This document shows, piece by piece, positions 54,421 to 62,999 of a stretch of DNA of 64,000 nt. The DNA is taken from the NCBI GenBank assembly GCA_947458745.1, contig CANGYQ010000005.1, positions 124,001 through 188,000 on the forward strand, in the 5' to 3' direction. Under the pieces are notes generated by a model. It worked only from the letters and a program-made list of their open reading frames with translations. It was not told the DNA's origin and did not search any database. The stretch comes from Bryobacteraceae bacterium. Lineage in GTDB: Bacteria; Acidobacteriota; Terriglobia; Bryobacterales; Bryobacteraceae. Numbering within the stretch: position 1 is the first letter of the stretch; each line of letters opens with the position of its first letter. Position numbers and translations under genes: made by a program.

Positions 54421-55774
54421 TTTCCGTTCCCCCAAGCCCGGTCGCAAGAGCGGCGCTGGCGTCACCCGGCCGCCGGGTCCTGATGCCGGTCCAGCGCTGT
54501 CAGCCAAGGCCCCGGCCACGGATGCTCAACCCGGGAAGACAAGGTCTGGAAGCCCAGCTAAACCAATCAAGCGCCGTCCACTCAGCCGGCAGGAGCGGTT
54601 GGCGATCAGCGGCAACGTGGGCCAGCCCGCCCACGCAAGGATCGACCAAGCGCCCCCCGAGGTTGTCCCCACGGCCGTACCTAAAGTGGACGCCGCCGAT
54701 GGCCCGGTTCTGTTGGGTATACCCCCCGCTGGTGCGCCTGCCGCTCCGCGGGGGGTGAAGGGCTCCCGGCCCCGGCGAAAGTATGTGCCGCGGGTGGCGG
54801 CTCCCCCCCGGCCCGCGCTGGCGACGGATGCGCCCAAGCCTCGTCCGGCAGGCCCGCCCAAAGTAGGCTTCATCGCGATCGCGGGCTTGCCCAACGCGGG
54901 CAAATCGACTTTGTTGAATGCCCTGGTGGGCGAAAAAGTAGCTATCGTGGCCGACAAGCCGCAGACCACGCGTACCTCGGTGCAAGGCGTCCTCACCAAT
55001 GAATCAGGGCAGGCCATCTTCATCGATACGCCGGGCATCCACCGCTCCGACAGTTACTTCAACCGCCGCATGATGAGCACGGTACGGGAAGCCCTGGATG
55101 CTCCCGATGTCCGCGTGTACGTGGCTGACTATTCCCGCGAACCCACCAAGATGGAATGGGAAGCGCTGGACACCCTGCGCCGCGCGCACCTGGCCGCCCC
55201 GCGTCCGGCCATTCTGGCGCTCAACAAGGTGGATCTGGTGGATGATCCGCATGTGCTGCTGGCCCGCCTGCAGCAGTACTATGCGCACATCACCCCGGGC
55301 GAATTTGAGTTCAACGACTACATCCCGATCTCGGCGACGCAAGGTAACGGCCTCGATGATCTGCTGGAGACGATCTTTAAGTATCTGCCAGCCGGCAAGG
55401 CGATCTTTCCGGCTGACCAGTTCACCGACCAGCCGGAGCGCTATCTGGCCGCCGAAATGATCCGCGAACAAATTCTGCAGATCGCCTACGACGAAGTGCC
55501 GCACTCGGTGGCCGTGAAGGTGGAAGAGTGGGAAGACAAAAAGACGCTCACCCGCATCCGGGCCATCATCACGGTGGAGCGGGAAGGCCAGAAGGGCATC
55601 GTCATCGGTGCCCAGGGCATGGCCCTCAAGCAGATCGGTTCCGCCGCGCGGGCCGAAATTGAGTCGTTCCTGGGCCGCAAGGTGCTGCTGCAGCTGTTTG
55701 TCGCCGTGAAGCCCCGTTGGCGCGAAAGCGAGAGCTTCATCAATGAACTGGACTGGCACTCCGGGCCCCAGTAG
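54401..55774 (+). CDS. era: Era GTPase with a long N-terminal extension
   Basis: Era binds 16S rRNA and checks 30S assembly. The C-terminal ~300 residues are a typical Era: GLPNAGKSTLLNALVGEKVA (P-loop), FIDTPGIHRS, NKVDLVDD, and the KH domain ending in VLLQLFVAVKPRWRES. Before this core lies an extension of about 150 residues rich in Pro, Ala, Arg and Lys, which is unusual for the family. ATG at 54401 opens that extension and overlaps the preceding stop region by 20 bp; no alternative start nearer the core has a better RBS. Fits phoH-ybeY-corC-era. Confidence 0.88.
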   Translation: MAKPNRNFRSPKPGRKSGAGVTRPPGPDAGPALSAKAPATDAQPGKTRSGSPAKPIKRRPLSRQERLAISGNVGQPAHARIDQAPPEVVPTAVPKVDAADGPVLLGIPPAGAPAAPRGVKGSRPRRKYVPRVAAPPRPALATDAPKPRPAGPPKVGFIAIAGLPNAGKSTLLNALVGEKVAIVADKPQTTRTSVQGVLTNESGQAIFIDTPGIHRSDSYFNRRMMSTVREALDAPDVRVYVADYSREPTKMEWEALDTLRRAHLAAPRPAILALNKVDLVDDPHVLLARLQQYYAHITPGEFEFNDYIPISATQGNGLDDLLETIFKYLPAGKAIFPADQFTDQPERYLAAEMIREQILQIAYDEVPHSVAVKVEEWEDKKTLTRIRAIITVEREGQKGIVIGAQGMALKQIGSAARAEIESFLGRKVLLQLFVAVKPRWRESESFINELDWHSGPQ

Positions 55775-55832
55775 GGTCTGCCCAGCTGCCCCGCTCACGC
55801 GACGCGTTTTAGGCTAGCCTGAAAGAAGGTTT

Positions 55833-56120
55833 ATGATCCGACGTATACTGCCGTTTCTCCTCGCCCTGATCCTGTCGCTGGGCGTGGTGCAGGCACAGAA
55901 AAACGCCCAGTCCGACGACTCTATTTATGACCAAGTGCGCCGCATCCTGGCCAATGACCCGGATGTGAAGGGCGGGGCCTTTGACGTCGAAGTAAAGGCC
56001 GGCGTCGTCACCGTCAAAGGCAAAGTGGCCAATGAACGGGCGCGCCTGAAGGTCGACAAACTCTGCAAGAAGGCCAAGGGCGTCACCGAGGTGAAGAACC
56101 TGGTGAAGGTGGAGCCCTAA
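55833..56120 (+). CDS. Secreted BON-domain protein
   Basis: The 95-residue protein has a signal peptide (RRILPFLLALILSLGVVQA) and one BON domain (DQVRRILANDPDVKGGAFDV, VEVKAGVVTVKGKVANERAR, VTEVKNLVKVEP). BON proteins bind phospholipids or act in envelope stress. AAGAAGG precedes the ATG. Its stop overlaps the converging glmM stop by 4 bp. Confidence 0.88.
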   Translation: MIRRILPFLLALILSLGVVQAQKNAQSDDSIYDQVRRILANDPDVKGGAFDVEVKAGVVTVKGKVANERARLKVDKLCKKAKGVTEVKNLVKVEP

Positions 56121-57484
56121 GCCAGTTCCGCCCGAGCCGCGTTGGCAATGCGGGTGGTCCAGGTTTCGACATGGTCCGGATTCGCCGCCTCCACCATGAC
56201 GCGCAGCAGTGCTTCCGTGCCGGACCAGCGGACCAGGACACGGCCCGTGTCGCCCATCACCGCCTCGGCAGCCGCTATCTCGCTTTGCACGAGGGGTAGC
56301 GTCTCGACCGGACGGCGCTCCTTGAGGCGGACATTCACCAGCTTCTGGGGGTAGACCACCAAGTCGGAGATCATCTCATCCAGCGTGCGGCCGGCGGCCA
56401 CTTTCGCCTCCAGCATCTTCAGCGCCGATAGCATACCGTCGCCGGTGGTGGCATGCTCGGTGAAGATCACATGGCCGGACTGTTCGCCGCCGATGGGTGC
56501 GTTCAGGGCATGCATCTGTTCCAGGACGTACTTGTCGCCCACCTTGGCCCGGGTTAGTGCAATGCCGTCGCGTTCCAGTGCTTTCTCAAACCCCAGGTTC
56601 GACATCACCGTCGCCACTACGGTTGAACCCAGCCGCCCCTGCGCCTTCAAGTGCCGGGCGCAGATCAGCAGCGTCGCGTCGCCATCGACGATCCGGCCGC
56701 TGCGCGACACCGCGATGCAGCGGTCGGCATCGCCGTCAAAGGCAAAACCCGCATCGGCTTGCTCGGCCACCACGCGGTCCCGTAGGGCTTCCACGTGCAG
56801 CGCTCCACAGCCCCGGTTGATGTTCTGGCCATCCGGGTCGCAACCGATCTTCACCACGGTAGCGCCCAGCCGCGTAAACAGCTCCGGTGCCAGGTGCACG
56901 CTGGCACCATTGGCGCAATCCAGCACGATCTTCAGCCCATCGAGACGATAGGGAAACAGCGACAGCAGGTATTGGAGATACGCCTCATCCAGACCTGGAT
57001 CGACGCTCACCGGCAGACTACCGGTCAGTCCTTCCAGCGCCAGCCGCGCAAAGATCGACTGTTCCAGTTCCAACTCCACCGCGTCCGCCAACTTATAGCC
57101 GGAGTGGTCAAATACCTTTAGCCCATTGTCCTGAAAGGGATTGTGGGAAGCCGAAATCATCACGCCCGCGACGAATGGACCGGTCTTGGTCAGCCACGCC
57201 ACCCCCGGTGTCGTGATCAAGCCGGCAAAGCGGGGAATGGCACCTTGATGCACCAAGCCGGCCGCCAAAGCCTCCGTGATCCAGGGTCCGGACTCGCGCG
57301 TGTCCATGCCGATCAACACTTGTTGTCCATCATGGGCCGTGGCCCAACTGCCCAGCGCCTGGCCAAAAGCAAAGATCGTCTTGGGGTCCAACGGGAACTG
57401 GCCCGCCACTCCTCGCATCCCATCCGTTCCAAACAATTGCCGCGTGGCTGAATCAGGCGTGGGGGGCGTTATGGTGGTCGACAC
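56117..57484 (-). CDS. glmM: Phosphoglucosamine mutase
   Basis: GlmM converts glucosamine-6-phosphate to glucosamine-1-phosphate for peptidoglycan and LPS. The 455-residue protein has the phospho-serine loop VMISASHNPFQDNG (active Ser 113), the Mg site FAFDGDADRCI and the sugar-binding GGEQSGHVIF. GTG at 57484 with GGAGG upstream. It follows cdaR and cdaA on the same strand, the conserved trio that links c-di-AMP to cell-wall synthesis. Confidence 0.95.
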   Translation of the reverse strand: MSTTITPPTPDSATRQLFGTDGMRGVAGQFPLDPKTIFAFGQALGSWATAHDGQQVLIGMDTRESGPWITEALAAGLVHQGAIPRFAGLITTPGVAWLTKTGPFVAGVMISASHNPFQDNGLKVFDHSGYKLADAVELELEQSIFARLALEGLTGSLPVSVDPGLDEAYLQYLLSLFPYRLDGLKIVLDCANGASVHLAPELFTRLGATVVKIGCDPDGQNINRGCGALHVEALRDRVVAEQADAGFAFDGDADRCIAVSRSGRIVDGDATLLICARHLKAQGRLGSTVVATVMSNLGFEKALERDGIALTRAKVGDKYVLEQMHALNAPIGGEQSGHVIFTEHATTGDGMLSALKMLEAKVAAGRTLDEMISDLVVYPQKLVNVRLKERRPVETLPLVQSEIAAAEAVMGDTGRVLVRWSGTEALLRVMVEAANPDHVETWTTRIANAARAELA

Positions 57485-57529
57485 TTCTCAATTCCTCCGG
57501 GTGAACAGGTGCAATACAGAACCGTGCGT

Positions 57530-58237
57530 CTAGTCGCGAATTCGTTGCAACTGTATCTTCACATCGACCGCGGATGATGAATCGATACGCACGCGGGCGT
57601 TGCCAACATATACAGGAAGCTGGGCCTGTAATGTCTTATCTTTGTCTTCTTCGCCCTGTCGGATTGTCGCAAACTCAAACGGGTCGGTCTGGGCGGCATC
57701 CACTCGTTCGACTTGGCTCTGCGGGCCGGAGATGGTGACGTTTGCCGGCACGGTGACCTGCTGCGCCACGATAAACCCCGCGGGCACCGGCCCGCCGAAG
57801 CGTAGCTTCACCGGAACCTGACGGCTGACGTGTGGCTCCAGTGACAGCCGGAGCTGAGACGGGATCGCCCGGACCAGCCGCACCCGCGACGGCAGGCCAT
57901 AAACGCTTTCGGCCACGTTGTAGGTTCGTTCGCCGGGCCGGTTGAAGTTCGACAAATCAAGCACGACAGCGGTTTTCGCCAAGCCCGAACTGGCCAGCAG
58001 GTCACGGGGGCCGATGATCTGAAGTTGCACGTCGTCGGGCATCTCCGTCCCGGTGTCCAGGCCTGCCGGAAAATTCTTGAACTCCACCGGAACGCTGATC
58101 GAACTGGTCAGCTCTGGTGCCTCGACAAACACCAGCCACAGCAGAATGGCCGCCAACACGGAGAACAGCTTCAGCCCGAGATGATCCAACAGTGTGGCTC
58201 GCAACATCCGGCCCGCGGCTCGCATGGGGGTGGGCAT
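57530..58237 (-). CDS. cdaR: CdaR-like YbbR-domain protein
   Basis: The 235-residue protein has one N-terminal membrane helix (about residues 15-38) and extracytoplasmic YbbR-like repeats (ISVPVEFKNFPAGLDTGTEM, VRLVRAIPSQLRLSLEPHVS, RQVPVKLRFGG). CdaR regulates the diadenylate cyclase CdaA in Gram-positives. The position between cdaA and glmM supports this name; direct regulation here is inferred. Confidence 0.85.
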   Translation of the reverse strand: MPTPMRAAGRMLRATLLDHLGLKLFSVLAAILLWLVFVEAPELTSSISVPVEFKNFPAGLDTGTEMPDDVQLQIIGPRDLLASSGLAKTAVVLDLSNFNRPGERTYNVAESVYGLPSRVRLVRAIPSQLRLSLEPHVSRQVPVKLRFGGPVPAGFIVAQQVTVPANVTISGPQSQVERVDAAQTDPFEFATIRQGEEDKDKTLQAQLPVYVGNARVRIDSSSAVDVKIQLQRIRD

Positions 58238-58241
58238 CAGG

Positions 58242-59093
58242 CTAGTACTCCGACTTCCGGTAGAGGGCTTGCGGTGAGGGCCCGGCGGGCGTGGCTCCCG
58301 CTGCGGGCTCCTTCCAGCGCCCCGTGGGTGTGCGGCGTCCGGTCAGCATCCGTTCAATCTCGCCCAGGGTGACGTTACGGTGTAGTTCGCCATACTGCGC
58401 ATAGGAAACATGGCCAGTCTCCTCCGATACGATCAGGGCCAGGCAGTCCGATTCTTCGGTGACGCCAATCGCTGCCCGGTGGCGGGTGCCGAGACTGTTC
58501 ATCTGCGGGTTGATCGTCAGCGGCAGAAAGCAGGCCGCCGCCGCCACGCGATCCCCCTGGATGATCACGGCACCATCGTGCATCGGGCCTCGCGGTAGGA
58601 AAATCGAGATCAGCAGATCCCGCCGCAACAAAGACTCCAGCGCGACGCCGCTCTCGATCATGCTACGCAGGCCGCTCTCCCGTTCCACCACGATCAGCGC
58701 GCCAATGCGCTGCTGCGCCAGGTGCTCCATGGCCAGCAGGATCTCTTCGGCCGACTCATAGCGTTCCAGGCGGTCACCAAATCCCAGGATCTTGCGCCGG
58801 CCCAAGCGGGCCAGCACCCGCCGGATCTCTGACTGGAACACCACAATCAAGGCGAAAGCCGTATAGGGGGCCAGCGCCGCCAGCAGCGTGCTCAGCAGCT
58901 GGAAGCCGAACCAGACGGCGAAGCCGTAAAGACTAACCAGAATGGCCAGTCCCAGCACAATCTGCGCCGCGCGCCGGCCCCGGATGTTGGAAAGAAACTG
59001 ATAGACCAAAATCGCCACGGCGGCGATATCGATCACCGTGATCAGCGTCAGCTTCTCCCAAGCGCCGCCCAGTTGTTGTGCAAGCTCAAACAT
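58242..59093 (-). CDS. cdaA: CdaA-type diadenylate cyclase
   Basis: CdaA makes the second messenger c-di-AMP from two ATP. The 283-residue protein has N-terminal membrane helices (about residues 15-85) and the DAC domain with the D-G-A motif (PMHDGAVIIQGDRVAAAACF) and the R-H-R motif (GTRHRAAIG). The ATG at 59093 opens the hydrophobic N-terminus; an in-frame start 18 codons upstream is less likely. First gene of cdaA-cdaR-glmM. Confidence 0.94.
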   Translation of the reverse strand: MFELAQQLGGAWEKLTLITVIDIAAVAILVYQFLSNIRGRRAAQIVLGLAILVSLYGFAVWFGFQLLSTLLAALAPYTAFALIVVFQSEIRRVLARLGRRKILGFGDRLERYESAEEILLAMEHLAQQRIGALIVVERESGLRSMIESGVALESLLRRDLLISIFLPRGPMHDGAVIIQGDRVAAAACFLPLTINPQMNSLGTRHRAAIGVTEESDCLALIVSEETGHVSYAQYGELHRNVTLGEIERMLTGRRTPTGRWKEPAAGATPAGPSPQALYRKSEY

Positions 59094-59181
59094 TCGGAAT
59101 TCAGCGGCCGGCCGACACTTGCCAGGCACGTCGCTGCTTGGCCACATTCTCTCGCAAAAAGCGTTTGTGTGCCGGGGGCCC

Positions 59182-59928
59182 TCAAGCGGGCTTGCGGGCC
59201 ACCAACAACACTGTTTCGCGCCCGTCCAACCAGAGCCCCTGTGGCAGGTCGTCGCGCCGCCACAGTGTCGCCTGCTCCACCACCAGACCCGCTGCTAGCG
59301 CCAGCCGCCGCAACACTTGATCATCCAGCAGGTGCATCGCCTTCGGCATCTGCCCCATCTGCCGGTGTTTGGCGTAAAGGCCGACCTTGGGCAGCCACCC
59401 GGGCCAGGGCTCCTGCGCCGCTAGCCGCCGCTCGTACTCGGGGATGAAGGCGGCAAAAGGCGACTGGTAGGGCGTGGCCGCCTGGATGAACAGCTTGCCC
59501 TCCGGCCGCAGCCAGTGCGCAATGGCCTGCATGCCGTGGTCCAGCTGCTTGCCGGAAAGGAAGTGCAAAACGTTTGAGACATGCACGGCCCCTAACGATC
59601 CGGGCTCAAGCGTCAGATCTTTCGGGAACCGGCCGCAAGCCACCGTCAAGCGCGCCCGCTCCGCCTCAGTGCAGTTTTCCAGCGCGCGGCGCTCGATCTC
59701 GGCGCAATGGCCCTCGTCAAGATCATTGGCGATCACCCGAGCCCCGGCCTTCAGCGCCGCCAGCGACGCGACTCCGAAGCCTCCACCGACGTCCAGCGCC
59801 GGCGTTTCAGCGCACCCACCGGCGGCACAGTACGCCACGAATTCCTGGCTCAAGCGGCTTAACCGCTCCGAGACCCAGCCCATGCGGTTGCGCGTGAGCG
59901 GGCGAAAACGCTTCCCCGCGCTGCTCAT
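59182..59928 (-). CDS. Class I SAM-dependent methyltransferase
   Basis: The 248-residue protein has the SAM-binding glycine motif (ALDVGGGFGVASLAALKAGA) at about residues 43-62, acidic loop RVIANDLDEGHCAE and later methyltransferase strands (GAVHVSNVLHFLSG). The substrate is unknown. The gene lies between the aquaglyceroporin (9 bp upstream on the same strand) and cdaA (88 bp). Small molecule or lipid methylation is possible. Confidence 0.83.
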   Translation of the reverse strand: MSSAGKRFRPLTRNRMGWVSERLSRLSQEFVAYCAAGGCAETPALDVGGGFGVASLAALKAGARVIANDLDEGHCAEIERRALENCTEAERARLTVACGRFPKDLTLEPGSLGAVHVSNVLHFLSGKQLDHGMQAIAHWLRPEGKLFIQAATPYQSPFAAFIPEYERRLAAQEPWPGWLPKVGLYAKHRQMGQMPKAMHLLDDQVLRRLALAAGLVVEQATLWRRDDLPQGLWLDGRETVLLVARKPA

Positions 59929-59937
59929 TCGGGGCGG

Positions 59938-60708
59938 CTAGGCCTCGGGCAGGAAACGGCGCAAGCCCAGATCGTACGCTGCCGTGCCCAGAATGCCGCC
60001 CAAAATTGGGGCAATGATCGGCACCCAGAAGACGCCGCTGCCGTCGGTGAGGCCGTTGTTCTTAAAGCCCATCACGGCCGTCATCAGCCGCGGGCCGAAG
60101 TCACGGGCCGGGTTGATGGCGTAGCCGTGCAAGGCGCCAAAGCTCATGCCGATCACGACCACCACCAGGCCGATGATCACCGGGGCCAGATTGCCCGCGG
60201 GCAAAGAGTTCCGCTCGTCGGTGATGGCGCAGATCAGAAACAGTAGCAGCGCCGTGCCGATCACCTGGTCAATAAAGCCCACTCCGGGTTGCCCCGGGAA
60301 GGCCGGAAAGGTGGCGAAGACGCCCGCCGTCTTTTCCAGCGCCGGGTCAAACTTTTCAAACGCCGGGCGGTAGTTCAGGAACACGATCGCCGCCGCCGTG
60401 AAGGCGCCCGCCACCTGCGCCACGATGTACGGCAGCACCTTGCCCCATCCCAGGCCCCGGAACACCGCCATCGCAACCGTGACCGCCGGGTTCAAATGAG
60501 CGCCGGAAATCTTGCCCGCCGTGTAGATGCCCATGGTCACGGCCAAGCCCCAGGCGATGTTGATGTTGGTCACGCCGCCATTCACAATCTCGCCTGGCGT
60601 GCCGTTTCCAAACAGCACCACCGACGCCACTACCCCGCATCCCAGCAGGATCAGCACCAGGGTGCCGAAAAATTCTGCCGCACATTCTGCCAAAAGAGTT
60701 GTCCGCAT
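59938..60708 (-). CDS. glpF: Aquaglyceroporin / glycerol uptake facilitator (MIP family)
   Basis: The 256-residue protein has six membrane segments and the two NPA motifs of the family, SGAHLNPAVTVA and GYAINPARDFGPR. The Asp after the second NPAR marks the glycerol-permeable branch. It lies just upstream of the methyltransferase gene; no glycerol kinase gene is adjacent, so glycerol uptake is family-based inference. Confidence 0.9.
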   Translation of the reverse strand: MRTTLLAECAAEFFGTLVLILLGCGVVASVVLFGNGTPGEIVNGGVTNINIAWGLAVTMGIYTAGKISGAHLNPAVTVAMAVFRGLGWGKVLPYIVAQVAGAFTAAAIVFLNYRPAFEKFDPALEKTAGVFATFPAFPGQPGVGFIDQVIGTALLLFLICAITDERNSLPAGNLAPVIIGLVVVVIGMSFGALHGYAINPARDFGPRLMTAVMGFKNNGLTDGSGVFWVPIIAPILGGILGTAAYDLGLRRFLPEA

Positions 60709-60735
60709 AGTAAGCCGCGTGAAATTCTATCAGAC

Positions 60736-61896
60736 ATGGATCGCCGCCATTTCTTCCCGCGCGCCGCCGCGCTGGCTTTCGGGTCAGCGGGCTTGGCCCG
60801 TGCGCAACAGTCCGCATCGCTTCCCTTGCCGGACTTTGAACCCAAGAGTGAACTGGGGGTGCCCGAGTCGCGCGTGGAGCGCGCCCGCTATCCGGTGATC
60901 GACATGCACACGCACGTCTCCTGGTCACCCGGTCTTGAGATCGGCGACACCATGCGCTACGCCGCTGAACCCACTGAGCTGCTACCCGTGATGGACCGCA
61001 AGAACATCCGCACGATGGTGAATCTCACGGGCGGCTGGGGCGCGGGTCTCGAGGAGTGCATCGGCAAGTTCGCCAAGGCTCACCCGGGGCGCTTCATCGT
61101 CTTCACGGAGCCGCGCTGGCACAAGACCACCGAGGCCGGGTACGCGCAATGGCAGGGCGACGAGATCGAGAAGGCCTACCGCGCCGGGGCCAAGGGCATC
61201 AAGGTGCTGAAGACCCTGGGCCTCTACCTGCGCGACAAAGTGAAGACCGGAACGCTGGTGAAAGTGGACGACGCCCGGTTTGACCCGATGTGGGAAGCCG
61301 CCGGGGCGCGCCAGATGCCCATCGCCATCCACACCTCCGACCCGGTGGCCTTCTTCCGCCCCATCGACAAGTTCAACGAGCGCTATGAAGAACTCAACGC
61401 CCACCCGGACTGGAGCTTCGGCGGCCGCGATTTTCCGAGCGACCGCGATCTGCAGGAAGCCCGCCGCCGCGTCATGAAGCGCCACCCCAAGACGCAGTTC
61501 GTCTGCCTGCACGTGGCCGTGGCTGAGAATCTGGCCTACGTCGCGGAGATGATGGACGCCCATCCCAACATGTGGGTGGAGTTCGGCGCGCGCATCGGCG
61601 AACTGGGCCGCCAGCCGCGCGCCGCCCGCAAGTTCTTTGACCGCTACCAGGACCGTATCCTGTTCGGCACCGACGCTGTCCCGCATGGTGACCAGTTTCC
61701 GCAACAGGTGTTCGGCGAGAAGCTCTACGAGATCTACTACCGGTTCCTGGAGACCCAGGACGAGTACTTCGACTACGCCCCGGCACGCGTGCCGCCGCAA
61801 GGCCGGTGGAAGATTTATGGCTTGGGACTGCCGGACGCGATGCTCAAGAAGATCTATAACGGCAACGCCTCCCGTCTGTTGAACCTGAAGGTTTGA
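60736..61896 (+). CDS. Tat-exported amidohydrolase-family (TIM-barrel metal-dependent) protein
   Basis: The 386-residue protein begins with a Tat signal (MDRRHFFPRAAALAFGSAGL). The Amidohydrolase_2 barrel shows the metal ligands IDMHTHVSWSPG near residue 56, an intermediate His in CLHVAVAE, and Asp in ILFGTDAVPHG. Members hydrolyse or decarboxylate small acids. The ATG at 60736 is chosen for the Tat start; a much longer upstream frame is antisense to the aquaporin gene. Function is unassigned. Confidence 0.85.
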   Translation: MDRRHFFPRAAALAFGSAGLARAQQSASLPLPDFEPKSELGVPESRVERARYPVIDMHTHVSWSPGLEIGDTMRYAAEPTELLPVMDRKNIRTMVNLTGGWGAGLEECIGKFAKAHPGRFIVFTEPRWHKTTEAGYAQWQGDEIEKAYRAGAKGIKVLKTLGLYLRDKVKTGTLVKVDDARFDPMWEAAGARQMPIAIHTSDPVAFFRPIDKFNERYEELNAHPDWSFGGRDFPSDRDLQEARRRVMKRHPKTQFVCLHVAVAENLAYVAEMMDAHPNMWVEFGARIGELGRQPRAARKFFDRYQDRILFGTDAVPHGDQFPQQVFGEKLYEIYYRFLETQDEYFDYAPARVPPQGRWKIYGLGLPDAMLKKIYNGNASRLLNLKV

Positions 61897-61963
61897 CAGA
61901 CGTATCCCCGCTGGGTGCCCGATTCATGCGATACTTCTCAGTTTCCCGTGAACACGGGTGCCC

Positions 61964-62914
61964 ATGCGAGTAAGAGTCCTTTACCACGATCACTGTTTCG
62001 ACGGCGCGGCGTCTGCGGCTTACTTCAGCCGCTTCATCTCGGAACACGTCCATCCCGGGGCGGAGTTCGCCTACACGGGCATGGCGCATACGGCCGATCA
62101 GATTTTTGAAGACTCGTTGTTTGACGGCGACGTGAACGCCATCGTCGATTTCAAGTACTCCCCGAACGACCGCCTGAACTGGTGGTTTGACCATCACCAG
62201 AGCGCGTTTTTGACGCCCGCCGATGCGGAGCATTTCCGGCAGGCGCAGCATCCCACCAAGTTTCTCGATACCGGCTACAAAAGCTGCACCAAGTTCATCG
62301 CCGATCTCACGCGCGAGAAGTACGGCTACCAGGCCGCGGGGCTGGACGATCTGGTCAGCTGGGCGGACATCATTGACGGGGCATCGTATGCCTCCGCCGA
62401 AGAAGCGGTCAGCCTGAAATCCGCCGCCACGCAGTTGGTGCTGGTGATTGAGGCCGCTAAAGGTTCCGGCACGGTGCAAAGCATCATCCGCTCCATGCAG
62501 AGCCAGCCGCTGGAGGCGATCATCCAGCAGCCGGAGATCCAGGCCCAGTATCAGCCGCTCTATGCCCGGCATCTGCGCTCCATGGGCGTCATCGGGGACT
62601 GCGCCGTCAGCGAAAAGGGTGTGGTCTTTTTTGACCTGGTGGGGAAGGAACTGGATGGCTACAACAAGTTTGTACCCTACCACCTGTACCCGGAAGCCAC
62701 CTACACGGTGTCGGTGAGCGAGCAGCCGTTCCGGACCAAGGTCAGCGTCGGGTCCAGCCCCTGGGCCGTGGAAGTGAAACACAACCTGGCCTCGATCTGC
62801 GAGCGCTACGGCGGCGGCGGCCACCCTCGCGTCGGTGCCATTAGCTTCCCGGTGGGCCAAATCGAACCAGCCCGGCAGGCCGCCCGCGAGATTGTGGCCG
62901 AGCTGCAAGGCTAG
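61964..62914 (+). CDS. DHH-family phosphoesterase
   Basis: The 316-residue product has YHDHCFDGAASAAYF at the start (the DHH-type metal motif), FDHHQS near residue 68 and the C-terminal DHHA1-type GGGGHPRVGA. DHH/DHHA1 proteins cleave phosphodiesters such as oligoribonucleotides or c-di-AMP linear products. Whether it acts on c-di-AMP (the nearby cdaA) is a testable guess. ATG at 61964 rather than GTG at 61958. A long palindrome follows. Confidence 0.85.
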   Translation: MRVRVLYHDHCFDGAASAAYFSRFISEHVHPGAEFAYTGMAHTADQIFEDSLFDGDVNAIVDFKYSPNDRLNWWFDHHQSAFLTPADAEHFRQAQHPTKFLDTGYKSCTKFIADLTREKYGYQAAGLDDLVSWADIIDGASYASAEEAVSLKSAATQLVLVIEAAKGSGTVQSIIRSMQSQPLEAIIQQPEIQAQYQPLYARHLRSMGVIGDCAVSEKGVVFFDLVGKELDGYNKFVPYHLYPEATYTVSVSEQPFRTKVSVGSSPWAVEVKHNLASICERYGGGGHPRVGAISFPVGQIEPARQAAREIVAELQG

Positions 62915-62930
62915 CCCCGTTTTGACCAGC

Positions 62931-62990
62931 CCCATGCGTAAGCTTGGGGCTTTCTCACGGACCAGAAGAAGCCCCAAGCTCACGCATGGG
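62931..62990. repeat. BIME-like long inverted repeat (transcription end)
   Basis: Two 22-base arms (62931-62952 and 62969-62990), differing at one position, flank a 16-base centre. Each arm also contains a smaller palindrome (CCCCATGCGTAAGCTTGGGG in the left). It ends both converging genes. The core CATGCG[T/C]AAGC resembles 41108-41133, so this may be a REP family of the genome. Confidence 0.75.
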
Positions 62991-62999
62991 ACTACAGCG

